Positions 17,761 through 25,636 of a stretch of DNA of 64,000 bases are shown here, piece after piece (position 1 is the stretch's first letter; each line of letters starts with the position of its first letter). Origin of the DNA: Bacillota bacterium (GTDB taxonomy: Bacteria; Bacillota; Clostridia; Monoglobales; Firm-18); contig JALOAJ010000002.1 in the NCBI GenBank assembly GCA_023228885.1, forward strand, positions 62,001 to 126,000, read 5' to 3'. The notes under the pieces were generated by a model. It had not been told where the DNA came from. It did not search any database and saw only the letters and a program-made list of their open reading frames with translations. The translations under genes and the position numbers were made by a program.

Positions 17761-19023
17761 TTGATAAATACTGCAGCCAAAAAGGAAACGGCTGTTCTTT
17801 TCGGGGTTCACACCGATAACAGAAACTATATACAAGACTGTACGGAAGACTCCATGCAGGAGCTTGCTCTGCTTGCCGAAACGGCAGGTGCAGAGGTTGC
17901 AGGGGTCATTATTCAAAACCGCCCATCTCCGGACAATGCAACATACCTTGGAGAGGGTAAAATTTTTGAGCTTAAAGCGCTTTGTGAGGCAAACGATGCA
18001 AACATAGTTATTTGCGATGACGAACTTACCGGAACACAGGTTAAAAACATAGAAAATGCCTTGGATATCCGTGTTATAGACAGAAGTTCTTTAATTATGG
18101 ATATTTTTGCGCAACGCGCAAAAACCCGCGAAGGTCAACTTCAAGTTGAGCTTGCGCAGCTCAGGTACTTCCTCCCTCGTCTTACCGGCTCTTTTACGGG
18201 CTTGTCAAGACAGGTGGGCAACAGTTCAATAGGCGGGGCGCGCAGAGGACCCGGCGAAACAAAGCTTGAAACGGACAGACGCCATATAAAAAGCCGAATT
18301 CAAACGATTACGGAGCATCTTTCAAAGGTGCATCGGCATCGCAACACACAGCGAAGGCAACGCGTTAAACAAGGTATTTTACAGGTTTCAATTGTGGGTT
18401 ACACAAACTCGGGCAAATCAACCCTTTTGAACCATCTCACAAATGCCGGCGTGCTTGCGGAAGATAAATTGTTCGCATCACTTGACCCTACTGCAAAAAA
18501 ACTGACCTTGCCTGATGGCACAAACATTATTATAATCGATACCGTCGGGTTTATCAGAAAACTTCCCCACCACCTTATAAAAGCATTTAAAGCAACATTG
18601 GAAGAAACGATAAACGCCGATATGCTTTTGCATGTCGCTGATGCATCCTCACAGCATTTGGAGGATAACATTAAGGTTGTCGAGGGAATTCTTGCCGATT
18701 TGTGCGCTTTGGATAAGCCTGTGCTAACGGTGTATAATAAGATTGATTTGGTTGAAAAGACATCTAATTTTGTCGCCAACAAAGTTGAAATAAGCGCAAA
18801 AACAGGCGCCGGCATTGATGATATGTTAAATACTGTCTGCAATATGCTGCCCAAAATAAACAAAAGAGTTACTGTTGTTATTCCATACGCTAAAAGTGAA
18901 ATGGTTTCAACGCTTTATAAAAATGCCCATGTTTTTTCCGAACAGCATGAGGAGCACGGAACAAAGCTTGATATAATTATTGACAAAAGCCTGATTTCGA
19001 TTGTGAGTGATTATATTGTATGA
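17761..19023 (+). CDS. hflX: Ribosome-associated GTPase HflX
   Basis: A GTPase that splits stalled 70S ribosomes, best known under heat stress. The N-terminal subdomain I carries the glycine-rich TYLGEGKIFEL, followed by the coiled linker with GPGETKLETDRR and a basic helix (KVHRHRNTQRRQRVKQG). The G domain has G1 GYTNSGKS, G3 DTVGF, G4 NKID and a G5-like ISAKTG. A TTG at 17761 is preferred as the start because AAAGGA lies nine bases upstream; an ATG at 17752 is in frame but directly abuts AAAGGA. The 420-residue length is normal. It overlaps yigZ by up to 17 bases. Confidence 0.94.
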   Translation: MINTAAKKETAVLFGVHTDNRNYIQDCTEDSMQELALLAETAGAEVAGVIIQNRPSPDNATYLGEGKIFELKALCEANDANIVICDDELTGTQVKNIENALDIRVIDRSSLIMDIFAQRAKTREGQLQVELAQLRYFLPRLTGSFTGLSRQVGNSSIGGARRGPGETKLETDRRHIKSRIQTITEHLSKVHRHRNTQRRQRVKQGILQVSIVGYTNSGKSTLLNHLTNAGVLAEDKLFASLDPTAKKLTLPDGTNIIIIDTVGFIRKLPHHLIKAFKATLEETINADMLLHVADASSQHLEDNIKVVEGILADLCALDKPVLTVYNKIDLVEKTSNFVANKVEISAKTGAGIDDMLNTVCNMLPKINKRVTVVIPYAKSEMVSTLYKNAHVFSEQHEEHGTKLDIIIDKSLISIVSDYIV

Positions 19024-19639
19024 GTATAAAACAATAAAACAACGACATTCCTTTGAAATTATAGAAAAAAAGTCACGATTTATAGCGCATGTTATGCCTG
19101 TTGGCAATGAGAATGACGCCCTTTCTTTTATAAACGCAAAAAAAACGGAGTTTTGGGATGCAAGCCACAATGTCTATGCTTATGTGTTAAAAGAAAATTC
19201 AATTTCCCGCTATTCAGACGATGGCGAGCCGCTCGGAACTGCCGGAATCCCAGCATTAAATGTAATCCAAAAAGAGGAACTTTTGGATGTATGCGTTGTG
19301 GTTACGCGATATTTCGGCGGGATACAGTTGGGTGCAGGCGGTCTGGTAAGGGCTTATACCAAATCAACTAAAAGCGTTATAGATAATGCGGGCGTTGTGC
19401 GCCGAATTTATTGTTTATTATATAACATACAAACCGAATATACCTTGCTTGGCAAGGTGCAAAATGCGGCTGCCGAATACGGCTGCATTGCGGGAAATAT
19501 AGAATACACCGACATTGTACGGTTGCAATATTATGTTCCGTTTAACTTAAACAATTTTTGCAATATTATAAATGAGGCTACAAACGGGAGCGCGGCTATA
19601 ACCAAGACGGATGAAGGGAGATACATAGATGTTAAGTGA
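19007..19639 (+). CDS. yigZ: YigZ/IMPACT (UPF0029) family protein
   Basis: A conserved protein of uncertain biochemical role; the family resembles EF-G domain IV and eukaryotic IMPACT, a regulator of translation stress signalling. The diagnostic motif SDDGEPLGTAGIPALN is at about residues 66-81, followed by VVVTRYFGGIQLGAGGLVRAY. The C-terminal DUF1949-like half is present. The first start codon is GTG at 19007, inside the hflX coding end; a TTG at 19016 is possible. No strong ribosome site is visible, so coupling to hflX is likely. fhs begins before its stop (11-base overlap). Confidence 0.9.
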   Translation: MIILYEYKTIKQRHSFEIIEKKSRFIAHVMPVGNENDALSFINAKKTEFWDASHNVYAYVLKENSISRYSDDGEPLGTAGIPALNVIQKEELLDVCVVVTRYFGGIQLGAGGLVRAYTKSTKSVIDNAGVVRRIYCLLYNIQTEYTLLGKVQNAAAEYGCIAGNIEYTDIVRLQYYVPFNLNNFCNIINEATNGSAAITKTDEGRYIDVK

Positions 19640-21296
19640 CATTGAAATTGCGCAAAGAGCAAATCCAAAACCAATAACCGAGGTTGCGGCTCTAATCGGG
19701 ATTGAACATGACGAGCTTGAGCTTTATGGGAAATATAAGGCAAAGCTTTCCGACGGCCTTGCAAAGCGTTTGGAGGACAAGCCAAGCGGAAAGCTGATTT
19801 TGGTTACGGCAATAAATCCAACCCCTGCCGGAGAGGGAAAAACCACAACAACAATCGGTTTGGGGCAGGCTTTCCCCAAAATCGGCAAAAAAGCGGTTAT
19901 CGCGATCAGAGAGCCCTCACTCGGACCGGTTATGGGCATGAAGGGCGGCGCAACGGGCGGCGGATATTCGCAAGCCTTGCCCATGGAAGATATAAACCTT
20001 CACTTCACAGGCGATATGCACGCAATTTCTGCTGCAAACAACCTGCTTTGCGCTATGGTTGATAACCACATACACCATGGAAATTCACTTAAAATTGATA
20101 TAAACAGTATTCAAATCAAGCGTGTTGTTGATATGAACGACAGGGCGCTTCGAAATATTGTAATTGGTTTGGGCGGCAAAATAAACGGTATTCCAAGGGA
20201 AGATAACTTTACCATAACGGTTGCATCTGAAATTATGGCGGTGCTTTGCCTGTGCGAAAATTTACAAGACCTAAAAATTCGGTTGGGTAAAATAGTTGTT
20301 GCGTATGACGAAAACGGCAAACCTGTTACAGCGACGGATTTAAAGGCAAACGGCGCAATGGCGATGCTTTTAAAAGATGCAATAAAACCTAACCTTGTTC
20401 AAACGCTTGAAAACACCCCTTGTATTATACACGGCGGACCATTTGCAAACATTGCTCACGGCTGCAACAGCATCAGGGCTACAAAGCTTGCCTTAAAATT
20501 AGGCGATTACTGCATTACGGAAGCGGGGTTCGGGGCAGACTTAGGAGCGGAAAAGTTTTTTGACATAAAGTGCAGGCTTGGCAACATAAAGCCAAATGCC
20601 GTGGTTATTGTGGCAACGCTGCGCGCTTTAAAATATAACGGCGGCGTGGATAAAGCAAATGTTTCCAAACCAAATTTGTCGGCGCTTAAATCGGGTATCT
20701 CAAACCTTGGCGCTCACATTGAAAATATAAAAAAATATAATGTGCCATGCGTGGTAGCCATCAATAGTTTTGAAACAGACGAAAGCGCCGAAGTTGATTT
20801 TGTGCTTGATTATTGTAACAACTACGGCGTAAAATGCGTGCTTTCAAATGCTTTTTCCCATGGGGGCGAAGGCGCAATCGAGCTTGCCAAAGCTGTCGAA
20901 ATCGAGGCTGACAAGGCATCTGACTTTACACTGCTTTATGAAGATAGTGTCGGCATCAAAGCAAAGATTGAAAAAATAGTAACGCAAATTTACGGCGGTA
21001 AAAATGTTATTTATACAACTGCGGCAGAAAAAAGTATTGAAAAACTTTCCGCGCTTGGATATTCAAACATGCCGATATGCATGGCTAAAACACAGTATTC
21101 TCTTAGCGATGACCCAACGCTGCTTGGCAGACCCAAAGGCTTTAGCGTGACGGTTCGCAATGTGAATGTATCGGCGGGGGCAGGTTTTATTGTGGCGATT
21201 GCAGGCAATATTATGACAATGCCCGGCTTGCCGAAAATTCCCGCGGCATGCGGCATTGATATTTCCCACGACGGCAAAATTACGGGGTTGTTTTAA
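19629..21296 (+). CDS. fhs: Formate--tetrahydrofolate ligase
   Basis: Uses ATP to join formate to tetrahydrofolate, giving 10-formyl-THF for purine synthesis, formyl-methionine or the methyl branch of the Wood-Ljungdahl pathway. The 555-residue product has the expected P-loop TPAGEGKTTTTIGL, the PSLGPVMGMKGGATGGGYSQ block, the INLHFTGDMHAI stretch, and the C-terminal TMPGLPKIPAA. The length is standard. AAGGGAG lies about eight bases before the ATG. No other acetogenesis or folate C1 gene is adjacent, so an acetogenic lifestyle cannot be concluded. Confidence 0.97.
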   Translation: MLSDIEIAQRANPKPITEVAALIGIEHDELELYGKYKAKLSDGLAKRLEDKPSGKLILVTAINPTPAGEGKTTTTIGLGQAFPKIGKKAVIAIREPSLGPVMGMKGGATGGGYSQALPMEDINLHFTGDMHAISAANNLLCAMVDNHIHHGNSLKIDINSIQIKRVVDMNDRALRNIVIGLGGKINGIPREDNFTITVASEIMAVLCLCENLQDLKIRLGKIVVAYDENGKPVTATDLKANGAMAMLLKDAIKPNLVQTLENTPCIIHGGPFANIAHGCNSIRATKLALKLGDYCITEAGFGADLGAEKFFDIKCRLGNIKPNAVVIVATLRALKYNGGVDKANVSKPNLSALKSGISNLGAHIENIKKYNVPCVVAINSFETDESAEVDFVLDYCNNYGVKCVLSNAFSHGGEGAIELAKAVEIEADKASDFTLLYEDSVGIKAKIEKIVTQIYGGKNVIYTTAAEKSIEKLSALGYSNMPICMAKTQYSLSDDPTLLGRPKGFSVTVRNVNVSAGAGFIVAIAGNIMTMPGLPKIPAACGIDISHDGKITGLF

Positions 21297-21721
21297 TGGT
21301 AAAAATAATTTCAAACTCGGAGGGCGACACTTTTGCCATAGGCGCCAAAATAGGCAAATCCTTAAAAGTTGGCGATGTGGTGATATGCAACGGGCAGCTT
21401 GGCAGCGGCAAGACAGCGTTGACAAAGGGTATTGCCTCGGCGTTTAATATAAAAAATGTGCACAGCCCAACCTTTACCTTGCTAAACGAGTACGAAGGCG
21501 ATGTAAAGCTTTATCACTTTGATGCATACAGAATAAGCGAATCTGATTGGATGGATTGCGGGTTTGATGAATATTTATACGGTGACGGCATTTGTGTGAT
21601 AGAATGGGGAGAGAACATTAAAGGCATTTTGCCCGATAACATAATTGATGTTTCTATATCTCCTAACACACAATGCGGCGATAACAGCAGGCTTTTTTTA
21701 ATAAAGGGGGCAAAGCTTTGA
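21296..21721 (+). CDS. tsaE: tRNA threonylcarbamoyladenosine biosynthesis ATPase TsaE
   Basis: P-loop ATPase that drives turnover of the TsaB-TsaD complex making t6A at position 37 of ANN-decoding tRNAs. In 141 residues: Walker A GQLGSGKTA (the family usually has GDLGAGKT), SPTFTLLNEYEG, LYHFDAYRI and the Walker B-like VIEWGEN. The start overlaps the fhs stop in TAATG, and tsaB overlaps its end in TTGA. tsaD is not in the window. Confidence 0.95.
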   Translation: MVKIISNSEGDTFAIGAKIGKSLKVGDVVICNGQLGSGKTALTKGIASAFNIKNVHSPTFTLLNEYEGDVKLYHFDAYRISESDWMDCGFDEYLYGDGICVIEWGENIKGILPDNIIDVSISPNTQCGDNSRLFLIKGAKL

Positions 21722-22404
21722 ATATATTGGCTATTGACAGTTGCAGCAATGTTGCAACCTGCGCCATTGTTAAAAGCGGAATTCTTGTAGGCGAATCAGT
21801 AATTAACAATAAAAAAACTCACTCTGTAAAGCTACTCCCCTTGATAGACCAACTACTAAAAGATACCGACACCGATATTTTTGAGGTTGACTATTACGCT
21901 GTTACGGTTGGCCCCGGCTCGTTTACCGGGCAAAGAATCGGGATTTCGACAATAAAAGGGCTTTGCCATGCTACGGGTAAAAAGTGTGTCGGCGTTTCAA
22001 CGCTTGAGGCGTTAGCGCATAATGTGCCGTTAACTGATTTCTTTGTATGCCCGATTATGGATGCCCGCCGTGAGCAGGTTTATACGGCAACATTTAAAAA
22101 CGGAAAGCACATCGTAAAAGACAGAGCAATTGCCCTAACTGACTTGTTAGCGGAGCAAAAAGGGAAAAACACCGTTTTCGTAGGCGATGGGGTTGCTGTT
22201 TTTCGTGAAACAATAACAGATTTTATGGGAGAGTTTGCGCATTTTCCTCCGCTTAATTTTGAGCATTTGCGGGCGGGCAGCGTTGCGGCTATTGCAAAAG
22301 AACATATTGATTTAAATCTTGCAATAAACTGTCATTTGCTTACGCCGCTGTATTTGAGAAAATCACAAGCCGAAAGGGAATACCTTGAAAAAACACATAA
22401 ATAA
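21718..22404 (+). CDS. tsaB: tRNA threonylcarbamoyladenosine biosynthesis protein TsaB
   Basis: The catalytically inactive TsaD paralogue that scaffolds the t6A complex. It has the ASKHA fold start NILAIDSCSNVATCAIV, HSVKLLPLIDQLL and the signature VTVGPGSFTGQRIGISTIKG. DARREQVYTATF marks the second half. It is 228 residues long. The start is TTG, seven bases after GGGGG and overlapping the tsaE stop by 4 bases. A rimI acetyltransferase often follows in Firmicutes but is absent here; a palindromic repeat region follows instead. Confidence 0.95.
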   Translation: MNILAIDSCSNVATCAIVKSGILVGESVINNKKTHSVKLLPLIDQLLKDTDTDIFEVDYYAVTVGPGSFTGQRIGISTIKGLCHATGKKCVGVSTLEALAHNVPLTDFFVCPIMDARREQVYTATFKNGKHIVKDRAIALTDLLAEQKGKNTVFVGDGVAVFRETITDFMGEFAHFPPLNFEHLRAGSVAAIAKEHIDLNLAINCHLLTPLYLRKSQAEREYLEKTHK

Positions 22405-22417
22405 CGAAAGGAAACTT

Positions 22418-22435
22418 TTAGTTTTTTCAAACTAA
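22418..22435. repeat. Short perfect hairpin abutting repeat copy 1
   Basis: TTAGTTT (22418-22424) and AAACTAA (22429-22435) flank a TTTC loop just after the tsaB stop. It could be a weak terminator but has no T-run. It parallels the hairpin that precedes repeat copy 2. Confidence 0.4.
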
Positions 22436-22500
22436 CTTGCCTTCGGCGGAATTTATTACGCGTGCGACATTTTCGCCTTTGGCGAAACGCACATGCGCAA
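22435..22500 (+). repeat. Diverged intergenic repeat, copy 1
   Basis: About 66 bases sharing an ordered set of words with 23644-23711: ACTTGC, a GC-rich CGGCGGAA, TTA, GCG, ATTTTC, TTTGG, AAACG and ATGCGCAA. It holds its own hairpin, TTTCGCC/GGCGAAA. Both copies are in the same orientation and flank rpiB plus the dCMP deaminase gene. The alignment was done by eye. Confidence 0.55.
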
Positions 22501-22501
22501 A

Positions 22502-22590
22502 GTGCCATTTAATACGCCTTATCCGGCTCACGATAAGCGCGTAGGCACAAATTTTAATATAATTTTGTGAGCCGGAAAGGCTAATGGCAC
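22502..22590 (+). promoter_or_regulatory. Long hairpin enclosing the rpiB ribosome site and first ATG
   Basis: The arms pair in three blocks: GTGCCATT (22502-22509) with AATGGCAC (22583-22590), GCCTT (22516-22520) with AAGGC (22577-22581), and TCCGGCTCAC (22522-22531) with GTGAGCCGGA (22567-22576). That is 23 base pairs around a 35-base AT-rich loop. The right arm contains GGAAAGG and the ATG at 22584, so folding could block rpiB translation. Confidence 0.55.
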
Positions 22591-23051
22591 TTATTATGAT
22601 AATAATAGGCAGCGACCACGGCGGGTTTAAACTTAAAGGAGAACTTAAAAACTTTCTTGAGGAAAAAGGGAAAACGGTCATTGATTGCGGCGTGTTTAAC
22701 GAAGAATCGGTTGACTATCCCGACATTGCACAGCTTGTATGCAACAGGCTGTTTGAAAAGAAGGCAAGCTTTGCGGTTTTGATATGCGGGACAGGCATTG
22801 GCATAAGCATTGCCGCAAACAAAATTAAAGGCATACGAGCGGCTTTAATTTGCAATGAGTTTTCTGCAAAAATGGCAAGCGAGCATAATAATGCAAATGT
22901 GGTATGTTTTGGCGGCAGAACAACAAATTTTGATAGCGCAGCTAAAATGCTTGATGTGTTTATGACATCAAAGTTTCAAGGGGGAAGGCATCAAGCACGG
23001 GTTGATAAAATCATGAGTATTGGAGAATGCAACAATGAAAAGACGAGATAA
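22584..23051 (+). CDS. rpiB: Ribose 5-phosphate isomerase B
   Basis: Interconverts ribose 5-phosphate and ribulose 5-phosphate in the pentose phosphate pathway. The conserved blocks are GSDHGGFKLK, the anion-hole loop CGTGIGISIAANKI, and EHNNANVVCFGGR. Length is 155 residues from the ATG at 22584, or 151 from the ATG at 22596, whose N-terminus (MIIIGSDHGG) matches the family better. The first ATG has only about three bases after AAAGG; the second has about fifteen, so the start is unresolved. Both lie at or beside the right arm of a long hairpin. Its 3' end overlaps the deaminase gene by 17 bases. Confidence 0.93.
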   Translation: MALIMIIIGSDHGGFKLKGELKNFLEEKGKTVIDCGVFNEESVDYPDIAQLVCNRLFEKKASFAVLICGTGIGISIAANKIKGIRAALICNEFSAKMASEHNNANVVCFGGRTTNFDSAAKMLDVFMTSKFQGGRHQARVDKIMSIGECNNEKTR

Positions 23052-23523
23052 ACATAATTATTACTTAGATATTGCGCAAACAGTGCTTAAAAGAGGCACA
23101 TGCCTGCGTCGCAACTATGGTGCAATTATTGTAAAAAACGATGAAATAATCGCAACGGGATATACCGGAGCGCCGCGCCGAAGGAAAAATTGCATAGATA
23201 TTGGCGTGTGTCGTCGTGAGCAGCTTAGCATCCCTCGGGGAGAGCGGTACGAGTTATGCCGTTCGGTACATGCGGAGGCAAATTGCATAATAAGCGCATC
23301 GCGAAATGATATGTTGGGCTCAACCATGTATTTAACCGGAATTGATGTTAAAACCGAAAGCATTATTGAAGATGCGTCAAGCTGTGCCATGTGCAAGCGT
23401 CTTATAATAAATTCCGGCATAGACAAACTTGTTATTCGGAACACAGCCGATAACTATACGGTTGTAGAGGTGCAAAGCTGGGTTGACAATGACGAAACGC
23501 TTGAAAATGTTTTCGGCTATTGA
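23035..23523 (+). CDS. dCMP/cytidine deaminase family protein (ComEB-like)
   Basis: A zinc-dependent deaminase, most likely deoxycytidylate deaminase giving dUMP for dTMP synthesis. The 162-residue protein has the zinc site HAEANCI (H-A-E) and the downstream SSCAMCKR pair (C-x2-C), plus the N-terminal YGAIIVKNDEIIATGYTGAPR. Further Cys residues in NCIDIGVCRREQ fit the second zinc seen in dCMP deaminases. The start is set at ATG 23035 with GGAG nine bases upstream. It overlaps rpiB by 17 bases, so the two are likely co-translated. Confidence 0.88.
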   Translation: MKRRDKHNYYLDIAQTVLKRGTCLRRNYGAIIVKNDEIIATGYTGAPRRRKNCIDIGVCRREQLSIPRGERYELCRSVHAEANCIISASRNDMLGSTMYLTGIDVKTESIIEDASSCAMCKRLIINSGIDKLVIRNTADNYTVVEVQSWVDNDETLENVFGY

Positions 23524-23616
23524 TTTTTAAAGCTAAACTTGCAAAAAAATAACGAAAATTCTTCTATCTTGTCAAAAGTTTTAGAACGATTTATCACCGC
23601 CTTGTCCTTTCTTATG

Positions 23617-23645
23617 GTATAATATCTGCAAAGCAGATATTATAC
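23617..23645. repeat. Perfect 13-bp palindrome before repeat copy 2
   Basis: GTATAATATCTGC (23617-23629) and GCAGATATTATAC (23633-23645) surround an AAA loop. No T-run follows. The word TTATGGTATAAT at its left edge (23612-23623) recurs at 23733-23744. Confidence 0.75.
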
Positions 23646-23711
23646 TTGCTCCGCAGGAACTTATGCGCCACCGGTATTTTCCTCACTATGTTTGGAAACG
23701 GCGATGCGCAA
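23644..23711 (+). repeat. Diverged intergenic repeat, copy 2
   Basis: About 68 bases, the partner of 22435-22500 in the same orientation (shared words ACTTGC, CCGCAGGAA, TTA, GCGC, ATTTTC, TTTGG, AAACG, ATGCGCAA). It is bracketed by the palindromes at 23617-23645 and 23711-23744, so the whole block 23612-23744 looks like a composite palindromic element. Rough inner pairing TTTCC/GGAAA is possible. Confidence 0.55.
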
Positions 23712-23744
23712 TTATACCAAAATCCTTCGGATTTATGGTATAAT
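23711..23744. repeat. 15-bp imperfect palindrome upstream of the ParB-like gene
   Basis: ATTATACCAAAATCC (23711-23725) pairs with GGATTTATGGTATAAT (23729-23744) apart from one bulged base, around a TTC loop. The right end supplies TATAAT, which could act as a -10 box for the next gene, although no good -35 is found 17 bases upstream. Confidence 0.65.
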
Positions 23745-23780
23745 GAGCGTAACATAAAGATTTAAAAGGAAGTGACAAAT

Positions 23781-24596
23781 TTGGAGGTTTTATCAATATT
23801 TAAAAGCAAAGAAAGTAAAAACAAGCTTGTTCAAATACCAATTAAAGATATTTTAACCAATCCGCATCAGCCGCGCAAGGTTTTCTGCAACGAATCAATA
23901 AACGAACTTGCGGAATCAATCAGGCAGTATGGGCTTATTCAGCCTATAACCGTTCGGAACACAGGCAACGGAAAGTATGAGCTTATCGCCGGCGAAAGAC
24001 GGTTGAGAGCTTGTATGATGGCCGATTTAAAAACAATCCTTGCAATAATTATTGAGGCTTCTAACTGTGACAGCGCAGCGCTTGCATTAATAGAAAACCT
24101 CCAGCGAGAAAACTTAAATTATATGGACGAAGCGGAAGGTTACAGCAATCTTATTGTTGATTTTGGGCTCACACAAGAGGAGCTGGCGCAAAAGGTGGGT
24201 AAATCCCAGGCCACTATTGCAAACAAGCTGAGAATACTTCGCCTTTGCCCTCGGGTTAAAAAGATATTACGAGACAACGAACTTACCGAGCGGCACGCGC
24301 GGGCGCTTGTAAGGCTTGAATCAGAGCATGACCATATAAGAGCGCTTGACATTATTTGCTCTAAAAACCTTAATGTGAAACAAACGGATGAACTTATAGA
24401 TAGTATGCTTTCTCCCAAGCAAAGCAGACGGCAAAAAAATAAAAAAAATACAATTCGTATATTTAAAGACATTAGAATTTTCGCAAATACAATCAAACAG
24501 GCTGTTGATATGATGAATCAATCGGGAATAAATGCCACCTCGGAAAAAACGGAAAATGACAACTATATTGAATACATAGTAAGAATTCCAAAATAA
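23781..24596 (+). CDS. ParB/Noc-family DNA-binding protein
   Basis: A CTP-dependent DNA-clamp family that includes chromosome-partition ParB (Spo0J) and nucleoid-occlusion Noc. Over 271 residues: box I (TNPHQPRKVF), the CTP-binding box II GERRLRA, ENLQRENLNYMDEAEGY, a helix-turn-helix (TQEELAQKVGKSQATIANKLR), RHARALVRL and a short C-terminal dimer domain. The start is probably TTG 23781, ten bases after AAAGGA; a GTG at 23772 directly abuts that site. There is no parA, gidA or gidB neighbour, which leans toward Noc or an extra ParB paralogue. I did not see a parS or Noc-box palindrome in the window. Confidence 0.85.
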   Translation: MEVLSIFKSKESKNKLVQIPIKDILTNPHQPRKVFCNESINELAESIRQYGLIQPITVRNTGNGKYELIAGERRLRACMMADLKTILAIIIEASNCDSAALALIENLQRENLNYMDEAEGYSNLIVDFGLTQEELAQKVGKSQATIANKLRILRLCPRVKKILRDNELTERHARALVRLESEHDHIRALDIICSKNLNVKQTDELIDSMLSPKQSRRQKNKKNTIRIFKDIRIFANTIKQAVDMMNQSGINATSEKTENDNYIEYIVRIPK

Positions 24597-24631
24597 CTGT
24601 TTTAAATTTATCATCCAAATTAAAAACAGTT
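24595..24631. terminator. Weak bidirectional hairpin between the ParB-like gene and gpsA
   Basis: A 15-bp stem with one mismatch (24595-24609 with 24617-24631) and a 7-base loop spans both convergent stop codons. Neither side has a true T-run, so it may act only partly as a terminator. Confidence 0.45.
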
Positions 24632-25636
24632 CAAATCAACATGCTCAGTTTCGCCTTTTTTTGCCCTTCCCATTAAATCGTCAACGGCATCGGAAGGGTT
24701 TTTATTTTCAAATAATATCTTGTGCGCCTCATGAGTTATCGGCATTTCCACATTATATTTTTTTGAAAGCGCATATGCCGCACGGGTTGTCACAATTCCC
24801 TCAACAACCATTTTCACTTCTTGTGAAGCTTGCTCCGGCGTTTTCCCCTGCCCGATTAAAATTCCCGCCCGCCTGTTTCTGGAGTGCATACTTGTGCAGG
24901 TGACAATTAAATCACCTATTCCGGTAAGCCCGGCAAAAGTTTCAAGCCTTCCTCCCATCGCCCTTCCCAAGCGGATAATTTCGGCAAGCCCCCTTGTCAT
25001 AAGCGCGGCTTTTGTGTTGTCGCCAAACCCTAACCCTTCGATAATCCCGGCGCAAAGCGCAATAACATTTTTCAGCGAGCCGCCAAGCTCAACGCCAACT
25101 ATATCACTGCTTGTATAAACCCGAAAATTCGGAGACATAAATAAATCCTGAGCATACTGCGCTATTGATATATCCGGATGCGCCACAACATTTGTTGTAG
25201 GCAGCCCCTTGCCCACTTCCTCCGCATGCGAAGGGCCGGACATTGCCGCAACATTTGCATTTGGGATTTCACTTTTAACAACCTCCGATAAGCGAAGAAG
25301 GGTTTTTTCATCAAACCCTTTTGAAATATTTACTATAACTTTACCGTCATTTACAAAAGGAGCAAGTTTTTTTGCTGTTTCACGAACTGTCTGTGACGGC
25401 ACGGCAATAACTATAATATCGCAATCTGACACGCATTTTTCAATGTCATCGGTAAAGGATATGTTTTTGGGCAAAATAACGCCGGGTAAAAACTGCTTAT
25501 TTTCCCCATGCAACTGCAATGCGGCGCTTTCTTCCTTCAAAAAAGACCAAAGACGAACCTTATGACCTTGCTCCCCCAACATATAGGAAAATGCAGTCCC
25601 CCAACTGCCCGAGCCTATAACTGAAATATTAGCCAC
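24620..25636 (-). CDS. gpsA: NAD(P)-dependent glycerol-3-phosphate dehydrogenase
   Basis: Reduces dihydroxyacetone phosphate to sn-glycerol 3-phosphate for phospholipid synthesis. It has the N-terminal Rossmann motif ISVIGSGSWGTAFS, a second block VNISKGFDEKT, AMSGPSHAEEVGKG, then the catalytic helix with LKNVIALCAGIIEGLGFGDN and TRGLAEI, TFAGLTGIGDLIVTC and RNRRAG. It is 338 residues from the GTG at 25636, seven bases after AAGGAGG; that start overlaps the plsY stop by 8 bases. The next enzyme in the pathway, PlsY, is encoded immediately upstream in the same operon. Confidence 0.96.
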   Translation of the reverse strand: MANISVIGSGSWGTAFSYMLGEQGHKVRLWSFLKEESAALQLHGENKQFLPGVILPKNISFTDDIEKCVSDCDIIVIAVPSQTVRETAKKLAPFVNDGKVIVNISKGFDEKTLLRLSEVVKSEIPNANVAAMSGPSHAEEVGKGLPTTNVVAHPDISIAQYAQDLFMSPNFRVYTSSDIVGVELGGSLKNVIALCAGIIEGLGFGDNTKAALMTRGLAEIIRLGRAMGGRLETFAGLTGIGDLIVTCTSMHSRNRRAGILIGQGKTPEQASQEVKMVVEGIVTTRAAYALSKKYNVEMPITHEAHKILFENKNPSDAVDDLMGRAKKGETEHVDLNCF

